From Gari tellinella (Eukaryota; Mollusca; Bivalvia; Cardiida; Psammobiidae): DNA of 64,000 bases. The stretch's first letter is position 1. Each line of letters starts with the position of its first letter. The notes under the pieces were generated by a model. That model was not told the origin of the DNA, did no database searches, and saw only the letters and a list, made by a program, of their open reading frames with translations. The position numbers and the translations under genes are program-made. Positions 17,924 to 29,299 of the stretch are shown in pieces. The stretch is taken from assembly GCA_922989275.2 (NCBI GenBank), contig OV277867.1, positions 42,708,070-42,772,069 of the forward strand, read 5' to 3'.

Positions 17924-18175
17924 TTAACCCATTACCTCTTAGCCTATTTCTTGCTTCGAAAACAGGTGACCACTTAAAGCAGGTTGAAAATAAAGCAGAA
18001 TGTGCCTTAAGGCACATTCTGCTTTACTTTCAGCCTGCTTTAAGCTACCATCTTCTAGGATATGGAAAATATTTCTTTTGGTACATATTCTTTGCTGTAT
18101 AAACTGGAAATTTTTTCTTCAGTGGAGGAATAAGTAAGAGGCGTAAAAAGGCGTTTTTAAGGGGTAATGGGTTAA
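17924..18175 (-). repeat. Family A MITE, reversed
   Basis: The ends are TTAACCCATTACCTC and GGGTAATGGGTTAA. It lies only 36 bases from the forward copy before it, so the pair is head to head. Confidence 0.88.
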
Positions 18176-18500
18176 GTGATTTGTGCTGAATATTGGACGA
18201 GGGGGCGGGGTTTCAATCAATCTGAATGTGTTCAGTAAACAATTAATGGTGCTATTATCATTAGATAGTATGTTGCTTTGTTACATATACATTTAGATGC
18301 TTAGTGTTTACTTTTGATATTTACATGAACAAAATATTTACAAATACTCAGGACTTAAGAACTTTATATCTGTTTAATGTGTTGTACATTGTTGAAATGT
18401 ATTCAGATTTTACACTGTATTATACTGAAAATAAAGTTTACTCTATTCTAATTGGAATTTTTTTTCATTTATTTCCCCATGTATAATTTAACCAATGTCC
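18176..18500. other. Intergenic, single-copy in this window
   Basis: No exon is supported. An AATAAA at 18429-18434 followed by a T-rich stretch could be a distal poly(A) signal for a plus-strand transcript; this is weak. Confidence 0.3.
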
Positions 18501-18502
18501 AT

Positions 18503-18679
18503 AACCTTTACACCATAAATATAAATTTTGACGCCTCTAATTTGTTCCTCCACTAAAGAAAATAGCTCTACTTTATACAGTCATGAATGTGCACCGCACA
18601 TTCTGCTTTACTTTAAGCCTGCTTTAAGTGGTCACCTTTCTTCAAAAACTAGAAACAGGCTATGGGGTAATAAGTTAAC
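18503..18679 (+). repeat. Family A MITE with half the palindrome deleted
   Basis: The left part is CCTTTACACCATAAATAT; the copy then jumps to CACATTCTGCTTTAC and ends GGGGTAATAAGTTAA. Confidence 0.7.
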
Positions 18680-18827
18680 CTTTTTCATTGCTAAAATTTG
18701 TCATCTGCCACTTTTAGCTACATTTAAAATTTTGAAGTTTTGACTAAAGAAATTTTGACATGCATGCAAAACAGTTTTGATCATGACCAGATGCCATGTT
18801 ATGCAGTACGTACTGCTACCTTCTGCT

Positions 18828-18945
18828 AGAATATAAACATATTTCTTATAGCCTATATTCACAAAGACTTGAGGGAGTCTAAGATATTTAGGTTTGACTA
18901 TCAACACTTTTTGAAAGCAGTGTAGACCTGGATCAGTTGGTTGCA
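18828..18945 (+). repeat. 115-bp segment duplicated at 20514-20630
   Basis: The stretch from CTGCTAGAATATAAAC to GCAGTGTAGACCTGGATCAG is nearly identical in both places and joins part of an A element to part of a C element. Confidence 0.7.
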
Positions 18946-18978
18946 AAATTGACTTTAGTTACCTATGGTGGTGATAGG

Positions 18979-19235
18979 GTTAACCCATTACTCCATAGTC
19001 TGTTTCTACTTTTGAAGAAAGGTGATCACTTAAAGCAGGTTGAAAGTGAAGCAGAATGTGCCTTAAGGTGCATTCTGCTTTACATCCAGCCTGCTTAAAG
19101 CTACCATCTGCTAGGATATGGAAAATATTTCCTTTTGAACATGTTTATGCCTGTGTAAACTGGAAACATTTTCTTTAGTAGAGGAATAAATGGAACACAC
19201 TAAAAGGGGCTTCTATTGGGATGAAAGGATTAAAC
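18979..19235 (-). repeat. Family A MITE, reversed
   Basis: It starts TTAACCCATTACTCC; the right end has decayed to GGGATGAAAGGATTAA. Confidence 0.8.
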
Positions 19236-20234
19236 AAGTTGTCTTCTTGAAAATTGCTGTCAAATACAGTGTCAAACATCTCATCAGGATCTAAACTGTT
19301 TTCAAAAGTCGTCAATATATGCTACAAGCATTGGAAGGGTTTAGTTTCTTGCTTAATCACAAGATAACCCATTTAACCTGAGTAAGGAATAAACACACAT
19401 TAACAAACAGTGTGCCTGTAAAGATTACATTTGTCCCATGCATAACATTTGTCTGAACTCGTTCAACACGGAGGAACTCTTTTGGGTTATAAGGTTCCCC
19501 TGTGGATATTTTTAGTTACCAAAACATGAACCAGTCTACTTTGAGCTGTCTGACCAAGGTCTGCACTGTTTCTTTGTAGGCTCTGTCTGACATGAGTCAG
19601 CACTCTTTCCTGTCGAATTTTCTTCATTTATTAGTCAATGTAATATAGTTCAGATGATAAATGTTCACAGGTGGCAGGGTTTCATATGTGAATGTTTATC
19701 AATATATTAATATACATATAGTTGATTATTGCTCATTATTCTTCCTGAATCAACCCTGTACTGATACAAAGCTACATTAATCATACCGACATGTGGCTTC
19801 TCAAAACAAACTGAAAGTAAAGCAGAAAACTCCCAAAGCAATGCTTTTCTGTCCCTCAGGTTAAAACTGAAAGCTATGAAGAATAGGATTAAGCACAGAT
19901 GGTGAAGATTTGGCAAAAATTACAGGTCTATTCATGGATGAATCAATTAAATTAACAAAGTCATGTGAACATTCACAAAATTTCTTTTTCTTTTCAATAT
20001 ACATGTATATCATCTTCAAACACAAATCTGAAAAGAAACAAAATAGTCAACTAGCTGTCAAATAAGAGATGCATAGAAAATAAAACTTCAGGTGTAAATA
20101 AGCAGTGCTTTCAAAACTGAATACATAATGTACAGACAAACTTGTATACATGTATATCACTAGTCTCTGTACACAAGGGTGTATTACACAAGGGCGTATT
20201 GTAGTTACGGCAACCCTTCTCCTCCTGTTAGCAT
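19236..20234. other. Intergenic with degenerate family C pieces
   Basis: No exon is supported. C-like arms (CAGTGTGCCTG, TCTGCACTGTTTC) appear between 19260 and 19640; the remainder is AT-rich and unassigned. Confidence 0.45.
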
Positions 20235-20387
20235 ATACAGTCCAACTTTGATATCTCAAACTTGCTCAAGTCCAATTTTCCCATAGTTTTACAGTGAACT
20301 GTTGAATTTCATCATTTCTACATCGCTTTAGTCGAACATATCCTCATTTCAAAGTTAAAATGTGAATATGAATAATGTATGTTTGAC
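20235..20387 (+). repeat. Family H MITE, right end lost
   Basis: The left end is TACAGTCCAACTTTGATAT; the copy is truncated where the A-type sequence begins at 20388. Confidence 0.65.
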
Positions 20388-20690
20388 TTAACTCATTACC
20401 CTATAGCTTGTTTCTAGTATTTAAGAGAAGTGATCACTTAAAGCAGGTTGAATGTAAAGCAGAATGTGTCATATGGCACCTTCTGCTTTACTTTCACCCT
20501 GGTTTAAGCTACCATCTGCTAGAATATAAACATATTTCTTATAGCCTATATTCACAAAGACTTGAGGGAGTCTAAGATATTTAGGTTTGACTATCAACAC
20601 TTTTTGAAAGCAGTGTAGACCTGGATCAGACAGCTCCTTAAGGAACTGTCTGATCAGGGTCTATTTTGTTTTCTTATAGGAACTGTTGAT
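20388..20690 (-). repeat. Chimeric A/C MITE
   Basis: It begins as a reversed A element (TTAACTCATTACCC) and passes, at TTTCTTATAGCC, into a C element with the palindrome AGACAGCTCCTTAAGG. The same joint occurs at 18828-18945. Confidence 0.65.
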
Positions 20691-20797
20691 ATGAATCTGC
20701 AATCTTTCCAATAGAAAATTTTGATTTTATTAGCCAATGTAATAATTAATATGACAAATGTTTATAGTAGGCAGTTTTATGTGCAGCAGGAGTAGGA

Positions 20798-21016
20798 TTA
20801 ACCCAATTTACACTTTTAAGTGTACCTCTAGGCAAACAGTTTTGATCTCAGATCAGGCCCCACATTATGGGACCTGATCTGAGATCAAAACTGTTTGCAG
20901 CTAGTTCTGTATTCCATCAGAAACTGCTAAAATCTTTTGCAAATATTTGAGTTATTCCCGCTGCAGACAACATTTTAAAATGGCTGCCAAATATTACCCA
21001 GCATACAATGGGTTAA
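20798..21016 (+). repeat. Family G MITE
   Basis: The ends are TTAACCCAATTTACAC and CAATGGGTTAA. The palindrome is GTTTTGATCTCAGATCAGG and complement. It carries AAAATGGCTGCCAAAT. Confidence 0.85.
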
Positions 21017-21171
21017 AGGGTTGAAAGAAACACTTTTTACCCTTTCCAACCATATAGCCTTTTCAGGCATTACCCGTAACTTATAGAAATGCCTTTTCCA
21101 GATTCTACCATAACCTGTGAAAAGAGCCCTAGGAAAGTTCTCCCGCACATTGAAAGGTTATAGCTCAACCC

Positions 21172-21400
21172 TTTACTCAATCGCCTGTTTCTAGTTTCGA
21201 AGAAAGGTGACCACTTAAAGCAGATTGAAAGGTGCTTCTGCTTTTCTTTCAACTTGCTTTAAGCTACAATTTCCTGGGACATAGAAAATATTTCTTAGGG
21301 TACATAACTACATATTCATGACTGTATAAAGTGGAACTACTGTGTTCAGTGGAGGAATAAATTAAATGTGTTAAAAGGCATATCTATGGAGTTATGGGTA
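21172..21400 (-). repeat. Family A MITE, reversed, shortened palindrome
   Basis: It starts TCAACCCTTTACTC. The palindrome is reduced to GGTGCTTCTGC. An F-like hairpin scrap follows to 21490. Confidence 0.75.
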
Positions 21401-21512
21401 AAAAGCAGGCTGAAAATAAAGCAGGATGTCAGTTTATATTTCATCCTGCTTTAAGCAACTATCTGTCTTGAACACTGACAATACGCTATTGTGGAAAGAG
21501 TTTAATTGAATT

Positions 21513-21763
21513 TAACCCTTTCCCTCATAGAAGCGCCTTTCAGCACATTTGATTTATTCATACACTAAAGAAAATAGTTCCAATTTATACAGTCTTGAAA
21601 ATAAACCATCAGAATTTTTTTCTAAATCCTAGCAGATGATAGCTTAAAGCAGGCTGAAAGTAAAGCAGAATGTGCCTTAAGGCACATTCTGCTTTACTTT
21701 CAACCTGCTTTAAGTTATCACCTGTCTCCAAAACTAGAAACAGGCTATGTGGTAAAGGGTTAA
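21513..21763 (+). repeat. Family A MITE
   Basis: The ends are TTAACCCTTTCCCTC and GGTAAAGGGTTAA. The palindrome is essentially perfect with 33-base arms. Confidence 0.88.
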
Positions 21764-21845
21764 CTGCTTTGTTTATCCTCAATAAGCAGACTGACAACAA
21801 AAGGCACCGGAGAACAGCATGTCCTAATGCAAAATGTTTTTTCAA

Positions 21846-22219
21846 TACAGTAAAACCTCTCTACTACGACCACTAAAACAAAGTATAGTTGATAGTGTTT
21901 ACGACAGGTGACAGCTTAACCCATTACCTTATAAGTACACCTTTTTATCCCCTTAATTTATTCCCCCACCGAAGAAAATAGTTCCAATTTATACAGAAAA
22001 TATATTTGTAGCACATTCTGCTTTATTTTCAACCTCCTTTAAGTAGTTACCTTTTTTTAAAAACTAGAAACCGGCTATGAGATAATGGGTTAAAGCAAGG
22101 TGAAAGTAAAAGAAAAAGCTCCTAAAGGACCTTTCTGTTTTACTGTCCCCTTACTTTTAGCCATCACCTGTTGTTACCACCTAATAATTAACACAATTGA
22201 ATAGAGAGGTTTTAGTCCA
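21846..22219 (+). repeat. Family F MITE split by a family A MITE
   Basis: The left end is TACAGTAAAACCTCTC and the right end AGAGAGGTTTTAGTCC. The A copy (21917-22094, TTAA at both ends) interrupts the inner left arm. Confidence 0.8.
21917..22094 (+). repeat. Family A MITE nested in F, internally deleted
   Basis: It begins TTAACCCATTACCTT and ends GATAATGGGTTAA; half of the palindrome is missing. Confidence 0.8.
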
Positions 22220-22280
22220 TGAAACAATCAAACTTTAACAAATCAAACATAAAAAATGAACCTGTGTGTTAACAGACAGA

Positions 22281-22532
22281 TCCAGGGACCCATTTCATAA
22301 GACTTCGTAGGACAAATGTTGTCGTAAGTCAGATGATAAAAGTCTCAACTTTTATCTATTTCTCCATCTAATCCTGTCTTGTGACATCTGTTTGGAATCG
22401 TCTTGAAAAGACGATTCCAAAGAGATGTCACAAGACAGGATTTGATAGAGAATCAGAAATAAAATGTATTTTAAAGTTTTGACTTACAACCCATTTTGTT
22501 GTACGAAGTTTAATAAAAACGAGCCCCTGGGA
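22281..22532 (+). repeat. Family I palindromic MITE
   Basis: The ends are CCAGGGACCCATTTCATAA and GAGCCCCTGG. The arms AATCCTGTCTTGTGACATC match the copy at 15760. Confidence 0.8.
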
Positions 22533-22688
22533 CCAAAGCAAATACTCTCATATACATGTACATTTCCTGGCCAGCTACATGTATATATATCTTGACAAAA
22601 AAGGCCAAGTATTTTATCCAACCATCTCTGAGATCAAAGAGTTAATGTAAAATTGTGATCAAGGGCAGTGATACTTCTAAACAGGCCC

Positions 22689-22810
22689 AGCGCTTATTAA
22701 AGCTTTTGAGTTGAGTCTGAGTTTGTTCTCAAGCATTTGAGCCTAGGCTCAAATCTGACCAATCAAATGCTTGAGAAAGATTTAAAACTCAACTCAAATG
22801 CTTTATAAGC
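22689..22810. repeat. Palindromic element with TTTGAGTTGAGT arms
   Basis: The left arm GCTTATTAAAGCTTTTGAG and the right arm ending CTCAAATGCTTTATAAGC are complementary, with apex AGCCTAGGCT. Part recurs near 15705-15760. Confidence 0.65.
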
Positions 22811-22913
22811 ATGGTCACTCAAATGTTCTACTATGAAACCTCCCATAATCCATTCAACCCTCGCAACAAGTTTACTTGTCATTTACAAATGATGTACTTG
22901 TGAATACAGTGCT

Positions 22914-23257
22914 CCCTCTCTACAACGATACCCAATGGGAGACAATGCTTATGTGTGTTGTTCGGAGAAAGGCGTTATAGGGAGGGAAATTGGTTTACAC
23001 TTGCAAACAGCTTGAATCCAAGTCAGACGCCGCGTAACACGGCGTCTGAACTAGATTCAAGCTGTTTGTCACTCATCATTATGTTTTTTCTGTCAAGATG
23101 TCTTTTATGTAAGAAAAACAGCAGACAACAATTTGATGCAGACGATATTGCAGCAGTGAAATGGTTAGACATAATTGTCTTGGGAACAGTGGGAAGCGTC
23201 GTTGTAATGAGGAGGTAGTAGTTGTTCGGAGGGCCATTGTAGAGAGGGAGTGCTGTA
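22914..23257 (+). repeat. Family J MITE
   Basis: The ends are TACAGTGCTCCCTCTC and GAGGGAGTGCTGTA. The core is a B-like palindrome, CAGCTTGAATCCAAGTCAG. Confidence 0.8.
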
Positions 23258-23337
23258 GTACACTTAGGATACTGAGGGATACCCAGTTGTTCTACTTTCA
23301 GATTCTCCACTGAAACGTGTTTTTAGAATGTGCTTTT

Positions 23338-23585
23338 TAACCCTTTCCCCAATAGGAGCGACTTTTAGCACATTTTATGTATTCATCCGCTGAAGAAAAT
23401 AGTTCCAATTTATTCAGTCATAAATATCTATTATAGGGAATATGTTTTATATTCTAGCACATGATAGCTTAAAGCAGGCTGAAAGTAAAGCAGAATGTGC
23501 CTTAAGGCACATTCTGCTTTACTTTCAACCTGCTTTAAGTCACCTATATTCAATAATAGAAATAGACTATCAGGTAAAGGGTTAA
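23338..23585 (+). repeat. Family A MITE
   Basis: The ends are TTAACCCTTTCCCCA and GGTAAAGGGTTAA. The palindrome is intact. Confidence 0.85.
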
Positions 23586-23847
23586 AGCACAGAGAGAAAG
23601 TTTACTGGGTAAAAGCCTACATTTGTAATGCAATTAGAAAACATGTACTTGAGACTATTTTTCATACCATAGGAAGCTTTCTGTACAGCAGTTAAACATC
23701 GATAACTGTCAATCTTCTACATATTTCTACAATTAAATTTGAAAACTTGATGGAGCTCACTTGAGCCAAACATACCTGTTTTTAAAGTTAAAATGTAGCT
23801 AAGCCTCATTTTTAGCTTCCAAAAAAGGTTAGGTTTGACTCTACCAT

Positions 23848-24090
23848 TTAATCTATCCCCTGTCTCTAGTTTTGAAGACTAGTGACCACTTAAAATAGGT
23901 TGAAAGTCAAGCAGAATTTGCCTCAAGACACATTCTTCTTTACTTTCAGCCTGCTTTAAGCAACCATCTGCTAGGATATAGGAAATATTTCTTATGATAC
24001 ATGATCATGACGGTATAAATTGGAACTGCATGTATTTTCTTCAGGGCAGAAATAAATTAAATAGCTTAAAAGGCACTTCTATGGGGGACA
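23848..24090 (-). repeat. Family A MITE, reversed, decayed ends
   Basis: The central part CTTAAAATAGGTTGAAAG and the right half with GGCAGAAATAAATTAAAT are recognisable; the termini are diverged. Confidence 0.65.
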
Positions 24091-24130
24091 AGGAATAACA
24101 TGTTAGACAACATCTATGCACCAAATGTAC

Positions 24131-24330
24131 AGGGCCCCAGATAAGAGGGAGTAAACTGAACAAATCCATCATTTTCTCACTTGTTTTAGCACCAAATCCT
24201 CTGGTGTTACTACTCATTAGAATCGTCTCTTTGAGACGATTCTAATGAGTAGTGACACCATAGGGTTTAATGCAGAAATAAAGATTTTAGTTTTTGAAAT
24301 GCTCCCCTTATCTGGAGCCCTAAATGTATA
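24131..24330 (+). repeat. Family D MITE
   Basis: The ends are CAGGGCCCCAGATAAG and CTTATCTGGAGCCCT. The palindrome CATTAGAATCGTCTC/GAGACGATTCTAATG is intact. Confidence 0.85.
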
Positions 24331-24507
24331 CATCAAGCTACCATGCAGAAATAGGCATGATATTAAAATCTTTATCACACAAGACTATCTAGCACTTTCA
24401 CTGGAAACAAACAAGTGATCTAACCCATTGAACACTAATGATATGTTTACACATTTTTACAAACATTGTACCTGGAAGAATATGCTAGTCCTATGCAAAC
24501 AGTGTAG

Positions 24508-24624
24508 GATATGGGAAATATTTCTTTTGGTGCAGATTCATGACTTTATAGAGTGGAGCACTATTTTATTAAGTGGATGATAAAATTACAGGCAAAACAG
24601 GTATATCTATGGAGAAATTGGTTA
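24508..24624 (-). repeat. Family A MITE, distal part only
   Basis: It starts at GTAGGATATGGGAAATA and ends GGAGAAATTGGTTAA; the palindrome half is missing. Confidence 0.6.
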
Positions 24625-24764
24625 ACAGAACGGTTGTAAATTAAAATGGGAAAAATATATATCTATTTCAATTATATACTACAATACACATCACAACTTT
24701 AAAACAGCAAACTAAAACTTGCATAGCTTCACGTAAATCTCATACAATAATACATGGACGGCTT

Positions 24765-25290
24765 TATATAACAGATCAGATAGTGTAAGTCATAAAGGGT
24801 AAGTCATATTTGTTATAACATGATGGATTATATGATTTAAGTAGTATTTGTTACAACAAAACATATCATATAGTGTAGGTCATATATATTACAACATAAC
24901 AGAGCATAATATGTAAGTCATATTTGTTACAACATGAAAGATCATCTAATGTAAGTCATAATATTATTTGTTACATGACAGATCATATATTATATGTAAG
25001 TCATATTTGTTACAGCATGACAGATCATATAATGTAAGTCATATTTGTTACAACATGACAGATCATATAATGTAAGTCATATTTGTTACAACATGACAGA
25101 TCATATAATGTAAGTCATATCTTTCACAACATGACAGATCATAATTATATTGTAAGTCATAATATTATTTTTTACAACATGACTGTTCATATAATGCAAG
25201 TCATATTTGTTACAACATGACAGCTCAAAATTATAATATAAGTCATAATATTATTTGTTACAACATAACAGATCATAAAATGTAAACTTT
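24765..25290 (+). repeat. Tandem array, about 38-bp unit, about 13 copies
   Basis: The unit contains CATGACAGATCATATAATG and TAAGTCATATTTGTTACAA. Some units are extended by TAATATTATT. No relation to either gene's exons was found. Confidence 0.85.
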
Positions 25291-25405
25291 GTACTTGTTA
25301 CAACATATATTTTCAACATAACAGAAACAAATCTTTGCAGGAAAAACAACTTAATAGGAAACTTAATTGATCTCTATTAGGCAGATGGCAAGTCTATCTG
25401 TGCAG

Positions 25406-25575
25406 AGCTCCAGATAAGGGGAGTATATCAAAAAACTAAAATCTTTATTTCTGCAATAAACCCTTTGGTGTTATTACTCATTAGAATCGGCTCTTCGAGA
25501 CACATAGGATTTGGTGCCGACATAGGGAGGAAATGTTGGTTCTGTTCAGTTTACTCCCTCTTATCTGGAGCCCTG
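25406..25575 (+). repeat. Family D MITE with half the palindrome deleted
   Basis: It starts AGAGCTCCAGATAAG and ends CTTATCTGGAGCCCTG. The right arm of the palindrome is missing after TCTTCGAGACAC. Confidence 0.75.
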
Positions 25576-25756
25576 TTTCTGTGTGCTTATAGATATAACT
25601 TTATGTCAAGTCACAGAGGCTGGAGCCTATGTTAAACAATGGCACCAAAGTGATTGGTATACCCTTCATTTACAAACAGTAACTTGTGAAGACTTAATTA
25701 CACTGTTTAAACAGTGTAGACCTAGTTCAGATGGCTCATTTCTGCCAATATTCAGT

Positions 25757-25985
25757 CTCTTTTAGTCTGAAGACTGGTGACCATTTAAAGCAGGTTGAAA
25801 GTAGAGCAGAATGTACAATAAGGTACATTCTGCTTTACTTTCAGCCTGCTTTAAGCTACCATCTGCCAGAATGTAGAAAATATTTCATAGGATTTATATT
25901 CAAAACTGTAAAAATTGGCACTATTTTTTCCAGTGGAGGAATAAATTAAATGTGTAAAAATGTTTATCTATGAAGCAAAGGGTTA
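25757..25985 (-). repeat. Family A MITE, reversed, left end lost
   Basis: It enters at TTTTAGTCTGAAGAC, has the palindrome with apex GTACAATAAGGTAC and ends near GCAAAGGGTTA. Confidence 0.7.
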
Positions 25986-26100
25986 CCGGTACTCACATTT
26001 TTAGTATTATTCTGCTTTAACCATTCCTCCATACAAAGAGGTCTTTTAACACTATTACCTATCCCTTCTGAGATATCATGAGTACACCTTTTCTTGTTTC

Positions 26101-26328
26101 TTAACCCATTGTATGCTGGGTAATATTTGGCGGCCATTTTAAAATGTCCTCTGCAGCGGGTATAACTCAAATATTTGCAAAAGATTTTAACAATTTCTGA
26201 TAGAATATTGACTTAGCTGCAAACAGTTTTGATCTCAGATTAGGCCCCACAATGTTGGGCCTGATCTGAGATCAAAACTGTTTGCCTAGAGGTACACCTA
26301 AAAGTCTATCACGCATAATATGGGTTAA
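26101..26328 (-). repeat. Family G MITE, reversed
   Basis: The ends are TTAACCCATTGTATGC and AATATGGGTTAA. The palindrome and TGGCGGCCATTTTAAAAT are present. Confidence 0.85.
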
Positions 26329-26336
26329 TTGCCCTG

Positions 26337-26522
26337 ATAAATACACATTACCAGTTGACAGTGCGATACAGAGTGATGTATTTAGCTCGAGACGTTTTTG
26401 GCGGAAATAGCCGATCTGACTAGTGCCTTGGCGCGAGTCTGATCGGTTGTTTCCGCCAAAAACGTCGAGAGCTAAATGCAACACTCTGTTGCGCACTACC
26501 AACTGGTAATGTGTTTATTATA
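26337..26522. repeat. Family L: large near-perfect palindrome
   Basis: Arms of about 80 bases start ACACATTACCAGTTG and end CAACTGGTAATGTGT, and include CGTTTTTGGCGGAAA/TTTCCGCCAAAAACG. The loop is about 20 bases. This is a one-copy foldback element in the window. Confidence 0.85.
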
Positions 26523-26689
26523 TGCCATGAATACAAACCAGAAACAACTAAATAGTTGTTTAAATCATTTTACATCCAAAATTTATTAGTTATTTGAAGC
26601 AGAACGAGAAGTTTTGTATGCCACAAAGAATAACGCGGCACTCATACATGTACGTAAATGACGTCACGTTAAATTGAAAGTGACGTCAG

Positions 26690-26753
26690 AGTAAAATACA
26701 AAGTGGCTGATACAAGGTGGCTGATACAGACTCTTGTATTTTACTCTGCAGAT
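26690..26753. repeat. Hairpin with tandem loop
   Basis: The arms GAGTAAAATACAA and TTGTATTTTACTC enclose two copies of GTGGCTGATACA. Confidence 0.7.
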
Positions 26754-26907
26754 ACACGCGGAAACGCTCGATATCATTCGAAGGCATATAATAAAGAGCA
26801 ATATGATTTTTACATGCATCCTTACATGTAGTTGCTTAAAGCAGGTTTAGCTCCTCTATGTTGTACTGAAACAATTTATACACAGTGCACGTGAATACTT
26901 TTATATA

Positions 26908-27042
26908 CAGTCAAACTTGTATTAAGTGACCACTCAAAATATAGTACATCAGATTCTGTAGTATTTATGACAGGTAAGCACTTAATGCAGGATGATAGTA
27001 ATACAGAAGGCTACCACAATAGGAGTGGTCACCTCTTTGAAA
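26908..27042 (+). repeat. Family F-like MITE, decayed
   Basis: The left end is TACAGTCAAACTTGTATTAAG. The inner stretch GACAGGTAAGCACTTAATGC resembles the F core; the right end is lost against the next A copy. Confidence 0.5.
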
Positions 27043-27236
27043 CCCATTATTCCATAGCCTGTTTCTAGATTTGAAAATAGGTGACTACTTAAAGCAGGTT
27101 GAAAGTTAAGCAGAATGGGCCTTTTATAGATAGAGTCTGATAGAATTATGAAAATATTTCTATGATACATATGACTTTATATATTGGAACTATCTTCTGC
27201 AGTGGAGGAATAATTTAAAAGCGTAAAAATTAGTAT
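27043..27236 (-). repeat. Family A MITE, reversed, palindrome deleted
   Basis: It starts CCCATTATTCCATAGCC and loses the right palindrome arm after GCAGAATGGGCC. Confidence 0.7.
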
Positions 27237-27500
27237 TAACCCATTACCCCATTGGCTGATTCTAGTTTTGAAAATAGGTGACCACTTAAAGCAGGTTGAA
27301 AGTAAAGCAGAATTGCCTTAAGGCACATTCTGCTTTACTTTCAGCCTGCTTTAGGCTACCATCTGCTATAATAAAGAAAATAGATCTGATCATTACATTT
27401 TCTTAACAGTATAAATTGGAACTATTTTCCTCAATAAAGAAATAAATTAAGGGGGTTAAAGGGCATTTTTATGGGGTAATTGTAAATTGGGTAATGGTTT
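27237..27500 (-). repeat. Family A MITE, reversed
   Basis: It starts TTAACCCATTACCCC; the right end is duplicated (GGGGTAATTG...GGGTAATGGTTTAA). It abuts the preceding copy. Confidence 0.8.
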
Positions 27501-27667
27501 AATTGACCTATTTATGCCTGGATTTTGCAATGATATTGTAACCCTCCCAATGTACTTGATAGTAGATTTCATTATACATGTACAAGGAGATCTAAAGACA
27601 CTGCAGTGTTTGTCCGTACAGCAGCTCATTAATTAAATGTGGCATCTTATCAGGTTCTACACTGTTT

Positions 27668-28558
27668 GTTAACCCATTACCCCATACTAAGCTATTTCTA
27701 GTTTTGAAGACAGGTGACTACTTAAAGCAGGTTGAAAGTAAAGCAGAATGTGTCTTAATGTGCATTCTGCTTTACTCTCAACCTGCTTTAAGCTACCATC
27801 TGCAAAGATATAAAACAAATTTCTTGTGCTACATAGTCATGGATTTATAAATTGAAACTATTTTCTTCAGTAGAGGAATAAAGTACAGGTGTTAACAAGA
27901 CTGTGTTCAATAAACGCTTATGCCCCCGGTGGCATCCTTGACAATATTTTCTGAATCTTTTCTAAGTCCAAATTAGGTCAAGGTCAAGGTCAAACTGAGC
28001 TTGGGTATTACTGGTGGGTTGGTAATGGTCCAAGGCAATAACTGTATAAATATAGAAGCATTGTAGTAAGTAGTGTTGATGCTAGACGAAACGGTAAAAT
28101 CTAGTTAACCAAGAAATAGCCCATTCAAAATAATCTAAGTCCAAATTAGGTCAAGGTCAAAATCACGGTTGGGTGATATTGGTGGATAGGGAATGGTCCA
28201 AGGCAACAACTGTATAAGTATCCAAGCATTGGAGTAAGCGGTGTTGATGCTAGACAAAACGGTAAAATCTAGTTAACCAAGAAATAGCCCATTCAAAATA
28301 TTCTAAGTCCAAATTAGGTCAAGGTCAAGGTCAAAATCAAGGTTGGGTATTATTGGTGGCTAGGGAATGGTCCAAGGCAAAAACTGTATAAGTATCCAAG
28401 CATTTGAATAAGCTGTGTTGATGCTAGACGAAACGGTAAAATCTACTTAACCTGGTTACGGACGGACGGAAGGACGGACGGACAGGACGATTACTATATG
28501 CTCCTGCATCTGTCGATGCCGGGGGCATAAAAAGCATATTTATGGGGTAATGGGTTAA
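27668..28558 (-). repeat. Family A MITE split by a family M element
   Basis: The left piece starts TTAACCCATTACCCC and runs to the GGAATAAAGTACAGG block. The right piece (28535-28558) ends TATGGGGTAATGGGTTAA. Confidence 0.8.
27905..28534 (+). mobile_element. Family M element with inner tandem repeats
   Basis: It starts GTTCAATAAACGCTTATGCC and ends GATGCCGGGGGCATAAAAA; ATGCCCCCGG and CCGGGGGCAT are inverted. It holds about three roughly 165-bp units (CTAAGTCCAAATTAGGTCAA and onward) and an ACGG run near 28460-28490. The layout resembles Helitron-like or pearl-type elements of bivalves. Confidence 0.65.
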
Positions 28559-28939
28559 TGTCTACTCTTATTGATGGTAAAGATCAGCATGCCTCTTCAT
28601 TCAGTGGTCACTTAATACTAGATTGACAGAACCTAACAACACAACATACTATGATGTAGAAGATAGACTGTACCTTGGTGCTTATCCAGACCTGCTGACT
28701 GTAAAATCACAGGGCAGGGGAATATCACATTTGCTTCATAAATATTGTTGTTGTTCTATAAAAAAGAATTACATCCTTCAAAGCCTTCAGGTGATGTGTC
28801 ATCCCATCCCTTGCGGCTATTGGCCCGTTTCATCAATATCATCTTTCTGTAGTTGGGACATGCTTCACAATCAGGCGAACTTTATAAAAGGGTTTCAAAG
28901 ACCAACATCAGGGAGCATATTCTTCTCCCCTGTTTACGT
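28559..28939 (+). other. Unassigned stretch with a 106-codon open frame
   Basis: An open frame (28623-28943) reads MTEPNNTTYYDVEDRLYLG at its start. It is preceded by an acceptor-like TTGACAG. No family is recognised, no donor or neighbouring exon could be matched, and its end runs into an A MITE. It could be an orphan exon or chance. Confidence 0.2.
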
Positions 28940-29175
28940 TTAACCCTTTACCCCATAGCTTGTTTCTAGTTTTGAAGATAGGTGACCACTTAAAGCAGGT
29001 TCATTCTTAAGGCACATTCTGCTTTACTTTCAGCCTGCTTTAAGCTATCATCTGCTAGGATTTACAAAATATTTCTGGTTATTCATTTTTATTTATGTAA
29101 AAATTGGAACTATTTTTTACAGTGTATGAATAAATTCAATGCGCTGAAAGGCGCTTCTATGGGGGAAAGGGTTAA
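28940..29175 (-). repeat. Family A MITE, reversed
   Basis: The ends are TTAACCCTTTACCCC and GGGAAAGGGTTAA; part of the left palindrome arm is missing. It includes a minus-strand AATAAA (29088-29093) that could serve the convergent gene. Confidence 0.75.
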
Positions 29176-29299
29176 GTAACAGGACATTGTGGTGTTCATG
29201 TTGAGAGTCTTGTTACATGCAGTAATAAGCTCTTCCGTATTTAGAGAATCTTGTCACATTGAGTAATACAAGATATGTGAGTTAACTCCCTTTGACTAT

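Noticed and set aside
28623..28943. Separate plus-strand gene starting MTEPNNTTYYDVEDR
   Set aside because: No recognised domain, no partner exons and an end inside a MITE; kept only as a low-confidence unassigned stretch.
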